A stretch of DNA of 64,000 nucleotides, taken from positions 434,001 to 498,000 of the forward strand of contig NZ_CP084472.1 in NCBI RefSeq assembly GCF_020405225.1, read 5' to 3'. Made by a program: the position numbers and the translations under genes. This DNA comes from Natrinema sp. DC36 (GTDB taxonomy: Archaea; Halobacteriota; Halobacteria; Halobacteriales; Natrialbaceae). Position 1 is the stretch's first letter. Every line of letters begins with the position of its first letter. Shown here one piece after another: positions 1-8,759 of this stretch. The notes under the pieces are model-generated. The model was not told the DNA's origin. It did not search any database and was given only the letters and a program-made list of their open reading frames with translations.

Positions 1-831
1 CGCGATGCTCCGCCGCCTCGCGGCGACGACGCTCCGCGGATAGTAGTAGTTCCGGCCGACCCAGACGGCACCGCCGGCGGCGAGCGAACAGCCCAGGGGA
101 ACGAGCAGCGCGGCGACGAGCAGCGGATTCGTCAGGAAGGCGTCCCGCGTCCGGCCGGAGAGTCCGAAAAGCGGCTCGAGAACGTCGAACCACGTGCCGG
201 TGACCGCCAGCACGACGAGCGCGGCGTTGGCGACGATTCCAGCGGCGATCGCGGCGATCACCGCCAATTTGACGCTATCGGTCAGATACGTATCGTAGGT
301 ATCCCGGACGCGGGCCTGCTTGAGCAGCCGCTGGAGACCGCGGTATCGCTCCGGTCGCGTCTTGAAAAACGTCCGAATACGCCCGTACGAATCCCTGAGT
401 TCGCGTTGCTCCGCCGCGCCGAGTTCCCGCTCCTCGGCGAGGGGCTGACTGAGCACCTCCTCGGGCTCCGGTTCAGCGTCGTCCAGTTCCGCTCGGCGTC
501 CGTCACCCGCCTCGTCGAACGAGTCGTTCGAATCCGACTCGAACGAGACCGTCGGCTCGTCGTCGAACGCGTCCTCGAGAACGGCCGCGGCCGTCTTCCG
601 ATCGAGGGACGGCTCGCGGAACGCGGCTTCGTCCGTATCGCGCTCGGGATCGTCATCGGGGCCGATATCGTCACCGACCGAGGCGGTGTCGACATCACCG
701 TCGGACCGATCGCGGTCGGCATCGCCGTTGGATTGATCGCGGTCGGCACCGCTTTCGGACCACCTGTGGTCCACATCGTCATCGGACCGCTCGCGTTCAT
801 CATCACTGCCGGACCGGTCGCGCTCGGTCAC
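1..831 (-). CDS. Type II secretion system F / TadC-like membrane protein (partial)
   Basis: Partial gene running off the left edge; the GTG start lies 4 bases after the stop of the TadA-like ATPase, so the two are co-transcribed. The visible 277 residues are a long acidic, low-complexity N-terminus (about 100 residues, with an imperfect repeat around DADRDRSDGDVD), then a basic amphipathic part (RTFFKTRPERYRGLQRLLKQ) and two hydrophobic segments around residues 190-215 and 235-260. In haloarchaeal pilus loci the gene directly after the TadA/PilB ATPase encodes the T2SF/TadC polytopic platform protein, and the layout here fits: cytoplasmic leader, then membrane segments. The assignment rests mainly on context and topology, because the conserved T2SF domain lies mostly outside the window. 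Role: inner-membrane platform on which the ATPase drives pilin polymerisation or secretion. Confidence 0.75.
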   Translation of the reverse strand, partial: MTERDRSGSDDERERSDDDVDHRWSESGADRDQSNGDADRDRSDGDVDTASVGDDIGPDDDPERDTDEAAFREPSLDRKTAAAVLEDAFDDEPTVSFESDSNDSFDEAGDGRRAELDDAEPEPEEVLSQPLAEERELGAAEQRELRDSYGRIRTFFKTRPERYRGLQRLLKQARVRDTYDTYLTDSVKLAVIAAIAAGIVANAALVVLAVTGTWFDVLEPLFGLSGRTRDAFLTNPLLVAALLVPLGCSLAAGGAVWVGRNYYYPRSVVAARRRSIA

Positions 832-834
832 GGT

Positions 835-2712
835 TCAGTCGTCGGCCTCCGTCATCGCGATCTCGTCGGGGTCGAGGTCGCCGGCGCGGACCTCCTCGAG
901 GATGTACTCCGGATCGCGGATGAACCCCTGGATAACCCGCGCGACGCTCTCGTAATCGGTTATTTCGGCCTCGAGGAGGTATCGCAGGACCGCTTCCCGT
1001 CGATCGAGTTCCCGCTCGATGTGCCCGGGCGTCCAGCCCCGTTCGTCGGCGATGGCGCCGAGGACCGTCGATCCCGAGGTCTGTTCGAACCGATCGGCGT
1101 GGGGATCGTACCGAAACACCTCGTGCGGGGCGATCTCGTCGGCGTCCCCGTCCGGATCGCCGTGGCTGAACTCCACGAGCCGTCGATTCCGCCGGACGCG
1201 CTTGCCGTTCTGGGTTGTCTGCTGCTGGATCGAGACGATATCGAGGTTGCCGATCATCTGCGTCGGGACGTTCAACGGCTCGTTCCGGAGTCGACTCAAC
1301 AGCCCGCGGACGGAGTCGGCGTGAAACGTCGTGTACGCCGTGTGGCCGGTGGCGATCGACTGGAAGAAGGTGAGTGCGACGTCGCTTTCGGTGCGGATCT
1401 CGCCGACGACGAGGTACTCCGGTCGCTGGCGCAGGGCGGCCTGCAGCAGGTCGAACATCCCGACGGAGCCGCGCCCGCCCGCGGTGACGCCGTCTCTGGT
1501 AACGCTCTGAATCCAGTTGTCGTGGGGGAGCGTGAGCTCCGGCGTGTCCTCGATGGAGACGACCTTGCTCTCGGGCGGGACGAACATCGAGACCGCGTTG
1601 AGGCTGGTCGTCTTCCCCGAGCCGGTGCCGCCCGCGAACATGAGCGAGGCGTTGTTCTCGACGGCCAGCCAGAGGTAGGCCATCTGCTCGAGCGAGAACG
1701 TCCCCCAGTTGACGAGGTCGACGGGCGTGAACGGTACCTCGGCGAACTTCCGGACGGTGAAGTTCGCGCCGCCGGTCGTCACCTCGCCGCCGAGGGTGAG
1801 CTGGACCCGCGAGCCGTCGGGTAAGGAGGCGTCGACCAGCGGGTCGGCGACCGAGAGATGTTTGCCGGCCCGCTGGGCGAGGCGCACGACGTAGGCGCTC
1901 AGCCGCTCGTCGCCGAACGCGAGGTTCGTCCGGAGGTCGCGGTAGCCGTGGTGGTAGACGAAGACGGGTTTGGCCGCGCCGTCACAGGAGATGTCCTCGA
2001 CGGCTCGATCGCGCATGATGGGATCGATCTTCCCGTAGTTCACGAAGTCCCGGCGGAGGTAGTAGAGGAGTTGCTGCAGGGAGCCGTCGCCGACGGTGGC
2101 GGCGTGTTCGCGCATGACTCTCGGCACTTCCTCGTCGAAGGCGGCCGCCCGATTTACCTCGCCGTCGAACTCCTTGTACATCAGGTCGCTCCGGAGCGAG
2201 CGGATCAGGTCCTCCCGGACGTACTCCTCGAACTCGTCGAGATCGGGTTCGACGACGTGATACCGATTGGTGTTGGTCGCGTCGTCGTACAGTACCGTCA
2301 CGTACGCGTACGGCCTGTTCACCCAGTAGCGCTCGACTTCCTCGTAGTCGTCGAGGTAAGTGAAATCGAAGAACTCCCCCTCGATGAACGCGTCGGACGG
2401 GCGACCGGGGAACGCCTCATCGGTGGCGTCGTCGAAGCGCTCGTCGAAAAACGCCGTCACGTCCGTGAGCACTGCGTCGATGACCTGCCGCTTCGACCGC
2501 GGGTCGGCGGGTGCGATAGCCGACGCCTGCTCAGTCTCTCCGTCGTCGCCCGCAGTCGTCTTGTCGTCCGCCGTCGTCCCGGTATCGGTCCGAGCGACGA
2601 CGGAGTCGACGTCGGTCTCCGTCTCGGACGCCGGGCCGACGTCGCTCGGGGGACTCGAGGGGAGCCGTCCCCGATTGTCGTCGCGTTCGTCCGACTGATT
2701 GCGGTCCGACAT
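835..2712 (-). CDS. Type II/IV secretion system ATPase, TadA/PilB-like
   Basis: A 625-residue secretion ATPase of the VirB11/TadA/GspE superfamily that powers assembly of type IV pilus-like structures. After a disordered acidic leader (about residues 1-70) comes an N-terminal domain and then the RecA-like core. Walker A is GGTGSGKTTS at about 361-370, followed by SIEDTPEL (Asp-box region), and VVGEIRTES is the Walker B/Glu region. The ATG at 2712 gives MSDRNQSDERDD; a GTG at 2745 would add 11 residues and is less likely. It is followed directly by the TadC-like platform gene. Pilins and prepilin peptidase are not in the visible window, so the substrate cannot be named. Confidence 0.9.
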   Translation of the reverse strand: MSDRNQSDERDDNRGRLPSSPPSDVGPASETETDVDSVVARTDTGTTADDKTTAGDDGETEQASAIAPADPRSKRQVIDAVLTDVTAFFDERFDDATDEAFPGRPSDAFIEGEFFDFTYLDDYEEVERYWVNRPYAYVTVLYDDATNTNRYHVVEPDLDEFEEYVREDLIRSLRSDLMYKEFDGEVNRAAAFDEEVPRVMREHAATVGDGSLQQLLYYLRRDFVNYGKIDPIMRDRAVEDISCDGAAKPVFVYHHGYRDLRTNLAFGDERLSAYVVRLAQRAGKHLSVADPLVDASLPDGSRVQLTLGGEVTTGGANFTVRKFAEVPFTPVDLVNWGTFSLEQMAYLWLAVENNASLMFAGGTGSGKTTSLNAVSMFVPPESKVVSIEDTPELTLPHDNWIQSVTRDGVTAGGRGSVGMFDLLQAALRQRPEYLVVGEIRTESDVALTFFQSIATGHTAYTTFHADSVRGLLSRLRNEPLNVPTQMIGNLDIVSIQQQTTQNGKRVRRNRRLVEFSHGDPDGDADEIAPHEVFRYDPHADRFEQTSGSTVLGAIADERGWTPGHIERELDRREAVLRYLLEAEITDYESVARVIQGFIRDPEYILEEVRAGDLDPDEIAMTEADD

Positions 2713-2794
2713 CGATCGATTGCGTCCCCCTTGTGAGCCGACCACCTAAACCGTACTGGCTTCTGAAAAGTCGGAACGCAGTGATAGACCGGGT

Positions 2795-3637
2795 TTACAG
2801 AATTTCGTCGAAGACGTTACGGACCGGTTCCGTATCCACGACCTCGTAGGGGACCCGAAGTGGAGAAATCGACACCCGTTCCTCGAGCAGGGCGTGACGA
2901 TCGGTGTCCTCGGCGTCGGGAATGTCCCGGTTCGCCATCTGCTGCCAGAGCCGGTTAGTCAACTGAAACGCGCCGTTTTCGAACGCGGCGTCCATCTCGT
3001 AGACTTCGGTCGGTCGGGTCAGTTCGAACCCGTTCGGCTCGCGATCCGGCCGGGGGACGTTGACGTTCAGGTAGTCGACGCGGTCGAACAGTCCGGTCCC
3101 GGCGGCACCGGCGACGAGATCGGCGGTGATCTCGCCCGCTCGCTCGAAATCCCCCGGCTCGAGGTCCCGATCGTAGCCGAGGGTGTCCATCGAGACGGCG
3201 ATCGACGGCGTCTCGAGAAACGCCGCTTCCATCGCGGCGCTGACCGTCCCCGATCGGGAGAAGACGTAGGCTCCGAGGTTCGCGCCCGAGTTACAGCCCG
3301 AGACGACGATGTCGGGTCGGGGCTCGAGGCCTTTCGTGCCGACGATGGCGCAGTCACAGGGGGTACCGTCGACGGCGTAGCCGAGTTCGTGTTCGGTGTG
3401 GGGGACCGGCGAGGTGAACGAGTCCGTCTCCAGATCCAGCGAAAAGTCGTCATCGTCGCGCGACGACCTCGTCCGGCCGTAGGAGAGCGATCGGCCGACA
3501 GCGCTCCGGTTTCGATCGGGCGCGATGACGGTGACCGTCCCGACCGCCGAGAGCGCGTCGTGCAGTGCCCGAATGCCGGGCGCGTCGATCCCGTCGTCGT
3601 TCGTCAGGAGGATGTGGGGGTCCGAGTCCAGTTCCAT
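2795..3637 (-). CDS. surE: 5'/3'-nucleotidase SurE
   Basis: A 280-residue SurE-family metal-dependent phosphatase that dephosphorylates nucleoside 5'- and 3'-monophosphates. The hallmark N-terminus ILLTNDDGIDAPGI supplies the Asp-Asp metal ligands, APDRNRSAVGRSLS follows, and SGCNSGANLG is the conserved SG-N-G-N-G metal/phosphate loop. The C-terminal part has the usual SurE beta-rich extension. The length is typical of archaeal SurE (about 250-280). It sits alone on the minus strand between the pilus ATPase and a zinc-ribbon membrane protein, with 82 bases to the former. No operon partner suggests a special role; housekeeping nucleotide or stress metabolism is likely. Confidence 0.93.
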   Translation of the reverse strand: MELDSDPHILLTNDDGIDAPGIRALHDALSAVGTVTVIAPDRNRSAVGRSLSYGRTRSSRDDDDFSLDLETDSFTSPVPHTEHELGYAVDGTPCDCAIVGTKGLEPRPDIVVSGCNSGANLGAYVFSRSGTVSAAMEAAFLETPSIAVSMDTLGYDRDLEPGDFERAGEITADLVAGAAGTGLFDRVDYLNVNVPRPDREPNGFELTRPTEVYEMDAAFENGAFQLTNRLWQQMANRDIPDAEDTDRHALLEERVSISPLRVPYEVVDTEPVRNVFDEIL

Positions 3638-3663
3638 TGCCTGTTCAGTCGATAGCGGGCGAG

Positions 3664-4116
3664 CTACGTATCAGTTCGGTTCCCCGACGACGAGCGACCG
3701 AACGTGGCCGCGAGTTTCGTTCCGCAGGACGGACAGTACCGCGACCCGTCGGCGGCGACTGCGTCGCATTCGGGGCAGACGACGCCCTCGTTCGGCTCGG
3801 CGACCGACTCGAAGTCCGCACCGCAGGACGGGCAGTAGTCCGCGGACGACGGCACGTCCGCACCGCAGGACGGACAATCGCCGCCGTCCTCCCAGAGGAC
3901 GCGACGCTGGGAGTTCGAGACGTAATTGTACGCGCCCCAGACGACGTTTCCCAGCCCCATCGAGAACCAGAACGTCAGGAGGGCGATCAGGACGTGTGAG
4001 ATCACCGAGCCGAACTCCCGGTCGACCAGCACGACACGATCGGGCGTTTCTTCCTCTATTTTCCATCCCTGCGCCACGAGGTCGTCGATTTCCCGCTGTA
4101 GGTGTTTGCTGCGCAC
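3664..4116 (-). CDS. Zinc-ribbon membrane protein
   Basis: A 150-residue protein not assigned to a named function. Residues 1-35 form a short alpha/beta segment (LQREIDDLVAQGWKIEEETP, of the kind seen in many haloarchaeal zinc-ribbon proteins), then one hydrophobic segment (VLIALLTFWFSMGLGNVVWGAY) and then three CxxC-type knuckles: CPSCGAD, CPSCGAD, and CPECDA with CPSCGTK. These pair into two double-zinc-ribbon domains. It is probably membrane-anchored with cytoplasmic zinc ribbons, which may mediate protein contacts. It overlaps nothing and is transcribed away from the divergent membrane-protein gene at 4213. Confidence 0.8.
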   Translation of the reverse strand: MRSKHLQREIDDLVAQGWKIEEETPDRVVLVDREFGSVISHVLIALLTFWFSMGLGNVVWGAYNYVSNSQRRVLWEDGGDCPSCGADVPSSADYCPSCGADFESVAEPNEGVVCPECDAVAADGSRYCPSCGTKLAATFGRSSSGNRTDT

Positions 4117-4212
4117 AGTTGTGGTAGGAGACGAGCGAGCAAAAGTCTGTCAGCAGGTCCCGGAACGGCGACGACACAGTACGTTCACATCACTGCAGTC
4201 CCTCTGGGGGCT

Positions 4213-4734
4213 ATGATCGGACTCAGTCACGCTTTCTTGACGGTCACGCTGATCGTACAGACAAATCCCGGCGTCGACATCGATATCGGCACGACGAACG
4301 GACTCCTCGGGGGCGCGATCACCGCGTTCCTGACCACGCTCGTCGTCGGCGCGATTCTGGTCGCCGTCGTCCCCGAGTACACGGAACGGATGATAGTGGA
4401 CGTGCTCGATGATCCAGTCGGGTCGTTCGCGTACGGAATCGTTTCACTGCTCGCACTCGCTCTCGTAATTCTCCTCCTGGTGATCACGATCGTCGGGATC
4501 CTGGTGGCGTTCCCACTCGGACTTCTCGCGTACCTCGTGTGGGCGATCGGCGCAGCGATCGCCTCCCTTGCAATCGCCGAACGACTGGTCGGCCGCGAGG
4601 ACGGCTGGCTGAAGCCGCTGGTGGTCGCTGCAGGAATCAACGGCATCCTCGCGGTGACCGGCGTCGGCGCGATTCTCTCGATCTGTATCGGTGCCGCCGG
4701 CTTCGGCGCGGTGCTCCGAGACTACTTCGCCTGA
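4213..4734 (+). CDS. Predicted polytopic membrane protein
   Basis: A 173-residue protein with no recognised function. It has four or five hydrophobic segments: a short N-terminal one (LSHAFLTVTLIVQ), ITAFLTTLVVGAILVAVV, a long pair around IVSLLALALVILLLVITIVGILVAFPLGLLAYLVWAIG, and a C-terminal Gly/Ala-rich one ending in GAVLRDYFA. The architecture resembles membrane proteins that often accompany bactofilin-like or polymer-forming proteins, but no such partner is nearby. The ATG at 4213 was chosen because upstream in-frame residues are hydrophilic and unlike a membrane protein leader. Confidence 0.7.
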   Translation: MIGLSHAFLTVTLIVQTNPGVDIDIGTTNGLLGGAITAFLTTLVVGAILVAVVPEYTERMIVDVLDDPVGSFAYGIVSLLALALVILLLVITIVGILVAFPLGLLAYLVWAIGAAIASLAIAERLVGREDGWLKPLVVAAGINGILAVTGVGAILSICIGAAGFGAVLRDYFA

Positions 4735-4766
4735 ACACCGGCCGCGGTTCACCACAAGCAACGTCG

Positions 4767-5063
4767 TCACCACGGCAGGTATCGCCGAAGGCGAGCCACC
4801 ATCGACGGTTCGTGGCGGACTCGCAACGTCGTTCCGTCGGCATCGAACACCGCTTCGTTCGCGGGGATCCGCTCTCCGTCCGGCAGGTGAAAGTACTGCT
4901 CGCCCGCCGGAACCGTCCCGCCGCTGCTCGCACCGAACAGCGACTTCGATCTCCCCGTCGGTTCGGACACTGGCTCGTTATACTCGATTTCGTACACTGT
5001 CTGCCCGTCTTCGGTTAGCGTTCGCCAGTCGACGATCTCGCGGTCCTCGTTCGTCCCGATCAT
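4767..5063 (-). CDS. Hypothetical protein (98 aa)
   Basis: A small soluble acidic protein, unrecognised. It starts MIGTNEDREIVDWRTLTEDG and alternates short beta-like stretches (VYEIEYNEPV, GEQYFHLPDGERIPANEAVF, GTTLRVRHEPS), suggesting a small all-beta or alpha/beta fold, and ends with a basic tail MVARLRRYLPW. No cysteines, signal or membrane segment. Acidic codon and residue usage matches its neighbours, which supports it being a real gene. It lies between the membrane protein at 4213 and truD. Confidence 0.6.
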   Translation of the reverse strand: MIGTNEDREIVDWRTLTEDGQTVYEIEYNEPVSEPTGRSKSLFGASSGGTVPAGEQYFHLPDGERIPANEAVFDADGTTLRVRHEPSMVARLRRYLPW

Positions 5064-5192
5064 GCTCGCGGACCCGATCGCTCCGACGTATAGTGAGTCG
5101 CGATGTCCATGTCGTCCGTTCGGTACTCGTGACAGCGACCTAAAAACTGCGGTGACCGTGACGGCTGGCCGACGCCGTCGAAAGTCCGACTC

Positions 5193-6629
5193 CTATCCGA
5201 GGTCGACCGGATCGACCTTCAGATACTCTCGGAGGACGACCGTCGCGTACGACCCCTTCGGCAGCGCGAACTCGAGCGCCAGCGGCTCGGTCTCGAGGCG
5301 GAGATCCGTTCGCAGGAGCATCGCGCGTCGGGTACCGGTCGAGTGAAACTCGCCGGGGAGATCGAAGTCAGCGGGCTCGAGGCCGAGGTCGTCGAGGACG
5401 GTGCGTTCGATTTTTCCCTGCTCGCCGTCGGCGAGTTCCGTCTCGGTGCCGACCAGCGGCGCGGTGACGAACGCACGACCGCGCTCACAGTGACGGGTCA
5501 CCGAGTCGACCCGGCGCTCGTCGACACGCTGGAGTCGGTCGGTGTCGGGAAGCTCGAGCCCGTCGGGTGCGTCGGTGTCCGAGAAACAGACCACGTCGCC
5601 CGCGACGGGACGGTCGAACGGCAGCCCGCGCTCGAGGCGCTCGCTCAGCATCAGATTGAACGCGTAGGACTGGGCCGCGTGGACGAACAGCCGCTGGAGG
5701 TTCGAGGGAACCCGCTCGAGGGCCTCCCGAAATTCCGCGGGGCCGGGCTCGCCGTCGTACTCGGCGAGCGCGTGGATCATCGATCGCTCGTAGCGAAGGC
5801 GGTTGGGTACCCGCTCGAGGGCTTCCTGCCAGTCTCTCGTCTCCTCTCGCGGGTCGCGCTGCTCCCCGCTCGAGGTATCCGAACTCCGTCGGAGTTCGCG
5901 ATCGACGAAGGTCCGGGCCTCCTGCGTCGACTCGGGTTCCGCGTCCGTCGGATTCCCCAGATAGGCCATCACCGCACCCTCCCAGTCGTCGCGAGCGATC
6001 GCGAGACCCACTTCGTGCGTGACCGGCCGACGGCTCCCGAAGCGCTGCTGGCCGAAGAAGTTGGGGACGCCGATCGAAACTGCGGCGTCGCCGTCCGAAT
6101 CGCCGTCCGACACGCCGCCACCGCCGTCCTCGAGCCCGCCGAATTCGCCCAACTCGTCGGTGATCGTCGCGGCGTTTTCGGGCCGCTCGGGATCGGTGAC
6201 CACGAGTTCGAACTCGTTGCCCGCGAGGTCGCCGAACTCGAGGTTCCGGCCGGCCCGCCCCAGAACCTCGATGTCGACCCCGTTGATCTCGGGCAGCTCC
6301 GCGGGGTCGGCCCCGTAGACCGAGAACAGCTGGGTCGTCACGGCGTACTTGTCCTTCGTACCGGCCCAGTTGACTCGCTCGCGAGAGACGCCCAGCGCGT
6401 CCGAGAGCCGCGAGGCGAAGTCGTTGGTGTCCCACCCCCGCAGCGTCGCCCGAAAGACGAGGTGCGGGTAGGCGTCAGTCGGCGCGTCGACGGGTTCGGT
6501 GTCGAAGCGCTCGAGTTCGCGCACCCGGAAATCGGCGTCGTCCTCGCGGAGGCGGCCGCCGACGCCGTCCGCGTCGCTGACGTAGTACTCCATACCGACG
6601 GCCTGCTCCGTGGGGTGGCCTGCGCGCAT
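5193..6629 (-). CDS. truD: tRNA pseudouridine(13) synthase TruD
   Basis: A 478-residue TruD-family enzyme that isomerises U13 (or U35 in some archaeal tRNAs) to pseudouridine. The catalytic loop is visible as [16 protein letters not shown], with the nucleophilic Asp in GTKDK, and [13 protein letters not shown] is the second TruD signature. An insertion of about 150 residues (the TRUD domain, roughly 190-340) splits the catalytic domain, as in all members. An extra acidic linker ([19 protein letters not shown]) is a haloarchaeal feature. The N-terminus [22 protein letters not shown] looks like the normal archaeal start, so the first Met was kept. Confidence 0.94.
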   Translation of the reverse strand: MRAGHPTEQAVGMEYYVSDADGVGGRLREDDADFRVRELERFDTEPVDAPTDAYPHLVFRATLRGWDTNDFASRLSDALGVSRERVNWAGTKDKYAVTTQLFSVYGADPAELPEINGVDIEVLGRAGRNLEFGDLAGNEFELVVTDPERPENAATITDELGEFGGLEDGGGGVSDGDSDGDAAVSIGVPNFFGQQRFGSRRPVTHEVGLAIARDDWEGAVMAYLGNPTDAEPESTQEARTFVDRELRRSSDTSSGEQRDPREETRDWQEALERVPNRLRYERSMIHALAEYDGEPGPAEFREALERVPSNLQRLFVHAAQSYAFNLMLSERLERGLPFDRPVAGDVVCFSDTDAPDGLELPDTDRLQRVDERRVDSVTRHCERGRAFVTAPLVGTETELADGEQGKIERTVLDDLGLEPADFDLPGEFHSTGTRRAMLLRTDLRLETEPLALEFALPKGSYATVVLREYLKVDPVDLG

Positions 6630-6683
6630 ACTGGTTGCCGTCGATTCGAGTGCCGCGCGTAAATCGGTTCGTTCTCGAGGCGC

Positions 6684-7457
6684 TCAGTCCGTCCGCGGAA
6701 TCGACCGCGCACCCAGCGCGAACGCGACGACGGCGAGCGCGACGAGAATCCCGAGGTTCGCGAGCGCGGGATCGACGCCGGCGACCGCGGGCGTCTCGGC
6801 ACCCGAATAGGTCGCGGCCCGCACCCCCCGCGCGAAGTAGGTCAGCGGCGAGAGGTTCACGAGCGGTTCGAACCAGCCGGGCAGTTGGGAAAGCGAGATG
6901 AAGGTCTCCGAGAGGAAGAGCAGCGGGAGCCCGATCGCGTTGCTCGCGGCGACCGCGCCGTCCTGCGAATCGGTGTAGCTACCGAGCATCGCGCCGACGC
7001 CACAGAAGCAGACGACGCCGACGAGGATGTAGGGCACCAGCAGCGGCGAGAACGCGATCTCCGCGCCGGTCAGCACGACTACCAGTCCGAGGATGAGCAG
7101 GCTCGCCAGCCCGATGATCGCAGCGTTGACGACGGTCTGAGCGAGCAACCACTCGCCTCGAGTCAGCGGCGTCGTCGCGAGCTTCTCGAAGCGACTCCCC
7201 TCGCGGTGGCGCGCGACCTCGCTGCCCATCCGCGACAGCGGCGTGAAGAGGACGACGACGGCGAGATAGCCGGGCACGTAGTAGGCCGCCGGTTCGGTGA
7301 ACAGGCCCTCGCCGGTCGGATCGGTGCGGATCAGCGCGCCGAAGATGACGATCAAGATCACCGGGAAGAAGAAGGTGAAGAAGACCGCCGTCCGCCGGCG
7401 GACGAACGACCGCCAGCCGGCGCTCGTCTCGGCTCGTACGCGGCCCGTCCGACTCAC
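6684..7457 (-). CDS. ABC-2 type transporter permease
   Basis: A 257-residue membrane protein with six hydrophobic segments in the ABC-2 pattern: VFFTFFFPVILIVIFGALI, VPGYLAVVVLFTPL, VNAAIIGLASLLILGLVVVL, LLVPYILVGVVCFCGVGAM, LPLLFLSETFIS and a last segment LGILVALAVVAFALGAR. ABC-2 permeases export drugs, polysaccharides or lipids, or make channels for antimicrobial resistance. Its start overlaps by 4 bases the stop of the ATPase gene, so it is translationally coupled and forms a one-permease, one-ATPase exporter. The substrate cannot be read from the sequence. Confidence 0.88.
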   Translation of the reverse strand: MSRTGRVRAETSAGWRSFVRRRTAVFFTFFFPVILIVIFGALIRTDPTGEGLFTEPAAYYVPGYLAVVVLFTPLSRMGSEVARHREGSRFEKLATTPLTRGEWLLAQTVVNAAIIGLASLLILGLVVVLTGAEIAFSPLLVPYILVGVVCFCGVGAMLGSYTDSQDGAVAASNAIGLPLLFLSETFISLSQLPGWFEPLVNLSPLTYFARGVRAATYSGAETPAVAGVDPALANLGILVALAVVAFALGARSIPRTD

Positions 7458-8461
7458 GCCGTCTCACCCGCCTGCGCGATATCAGACTCGTCGGAACCGC
7501 TCCGCCCGCTTCCCCCGTTCTCCACGCCCGCGAGCTGACCCGTTCGCTCCCGCTCGGTCGCGTCGGCCAGGGAGAGATAGACGTCCTCGAGGTCCGGTTC
7601 GGCCCACGAGAGTTCGGTGTACTCGATATCGTGGGCCTCGAGATAGTCGACGACGGTTTCGATCGCGGCGGGATCGATATCGCGGACGACGACTGTCCCG
7701 TCCGGGCTTCGGCCCCGGCCGCGCTCCGGGCGTTCGACCGGATACTCGAGGTCCGCGAAGGCGTCCGGATCGGCCGCCGTCTCGATCGTGAGCCGGCTCG
7801 AGCCGCCGTGTTCCCGGACGAGCGCTTCGGGGCTTCCCTGCGCAACCAGCGAGCCGTCGGCGAGCAGGCCGACGCGGTCGGCGAGCCGCTCGGCTTCGGC
7901 CATATCGTGCGTGGTCAGGACGACGGTTGTCCCGCCCGCGGCGAGGTCCTCGATCAGTCGCCAGACGGTGCGGCGGCCGGCGGGATCGATGCCCGTCGTC
8001 GGCTCGTCGAGGAAGAGCAGATCGGGGTCGTTGACCAGCGCGGAGCCGACGCAGACCCGGCGCTGCTGGCCGCCCGAGAGGTCCTCGTACCAGGTGTCGC
8101 CGGCGTCGACGAGGCCGACGTCCGCGAGGACATTGTTGGACTCCCGCGCGTCGTCGTAGAGCCCCGCATAGTATGCGAGCAGTTCCCTGGCGCTGAGCCT
8201 GCCCGGTGGCGAGAACTCCTGTGGGAGCACGCCGAGTCGGTCGCGGTCGACGGCCGACGGTGACTCCCCGAGGATTCGTGCGCTGCCGCCGTCGGGTTCG
8301 GTGGTCCCCGTCAGCGCGCGGACGAGCGTCGTCTTCCCGGCCCCGTTCGGGCCGATCAGCGCGAAGACCTCGCCGCTCTGGACGGAGAGCGACGCCCCCG
8401 AGAGGGCGGTCGTCTCGCCGTAGACCTTCTCGAGGTCCGTCGCTTCGACTACGGCTTCCAT
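7454..8461 (-). CDS. ABC transporter ATP-binding protein (ABC-2 exporter)
   Basis: A 335-residue ABC ATPase of the DrrA/CcmA/NatA type. Walker A is GPNGAGKTT, the signature is LSGGQQRR, Walker B is LLFLDEPTTG, and the H-loop is TTHD in VLTTHDMAEAERLADRVGL. The roughly 100-residue C-terminal extension with AIETVVDYLEAHDIEYTELSWAEPDLEDVYLSL is the usual DUF4162-like domain of this subfamily. It is the first gene of a two-gene operon, with the ABC-2 permease overlapping its stop. In the cytoplasm it energises export by the permease. Confidence 0.92.
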   Translation of the reverse strand: MEAVVEATDLEKVYGETTALSGASLSVQSGEVFALIGPNGAGKTTLVRALTGTTEPDGGSARILGESPSAVDRDRLGVLPQEFSPPGRLSARELLAYYAGLYDDARESNNVLADVGLVDAGDTWYEDLSGGQQRRVCVGSALVNDPDLLFLDEPTTGIDPAGRRTVWRLIEDLAAGGTTVVLTTHDMAEAERLADRVGLLADGSLVAQGSPEALVREHGGSSRLTIETAADPDAFADLEYPVERPERGRGRSPDGTVVVRDIDPAAIETVVDYLEAHDIEYTELSWAEPDLEDVYLSLADATERERTGQLAGVENGGSGRSGSDESDIAQAGETA

Positions 8462-8759
8462 ACCGACGGGTTCCCGCGCATCGCGGGTAAGGGGTTCGAT
8501 TCCGCCGGCCGGGCTCGCGGGTTATCGTACGTCCGTTCGCAATGGACGGTTCTCTCTCACAGCTTCACCGCCTACTCACGGCGCGATGCGCCGTTCGTGT
8601 TTCTCACTCACAACGTTCGCTCACGGCTCGCTTCGCTCACCGTTCGCATCCCCGCGGTTCTCGCTCACTACGTTCGCTCCGAACCGCGCTCGCTCCGAAC
8701 CGCGCTCTTGCCGTCGCAGGTACAACCGTTACCCGTCCGGTCGTGATACGAAATCGGGA
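8462..8759. repeat. Repeat-rich intergenic region before the LLM oxidoreductase
   Basis: A 298-base gap made largely of CGCTCAC/GTTCGCTC-type short repeats. The clearest unit is a perfect tandem duplication of CGCTCCGAACCGCGCT at 8675-8690 and 8691-8706; looser copies (ctcactcacaacgttcgctcac, cgcttcgctcaccgttcgc) lie at about 8603-8650. The stretch can be translated in frame with the downstream gene but the product is low-complexity and unlike any protein. Such CGCTCACTACGTTCGCTC-like sequence occurs commonly between haloarchaeal genes. Confidence 0.6.
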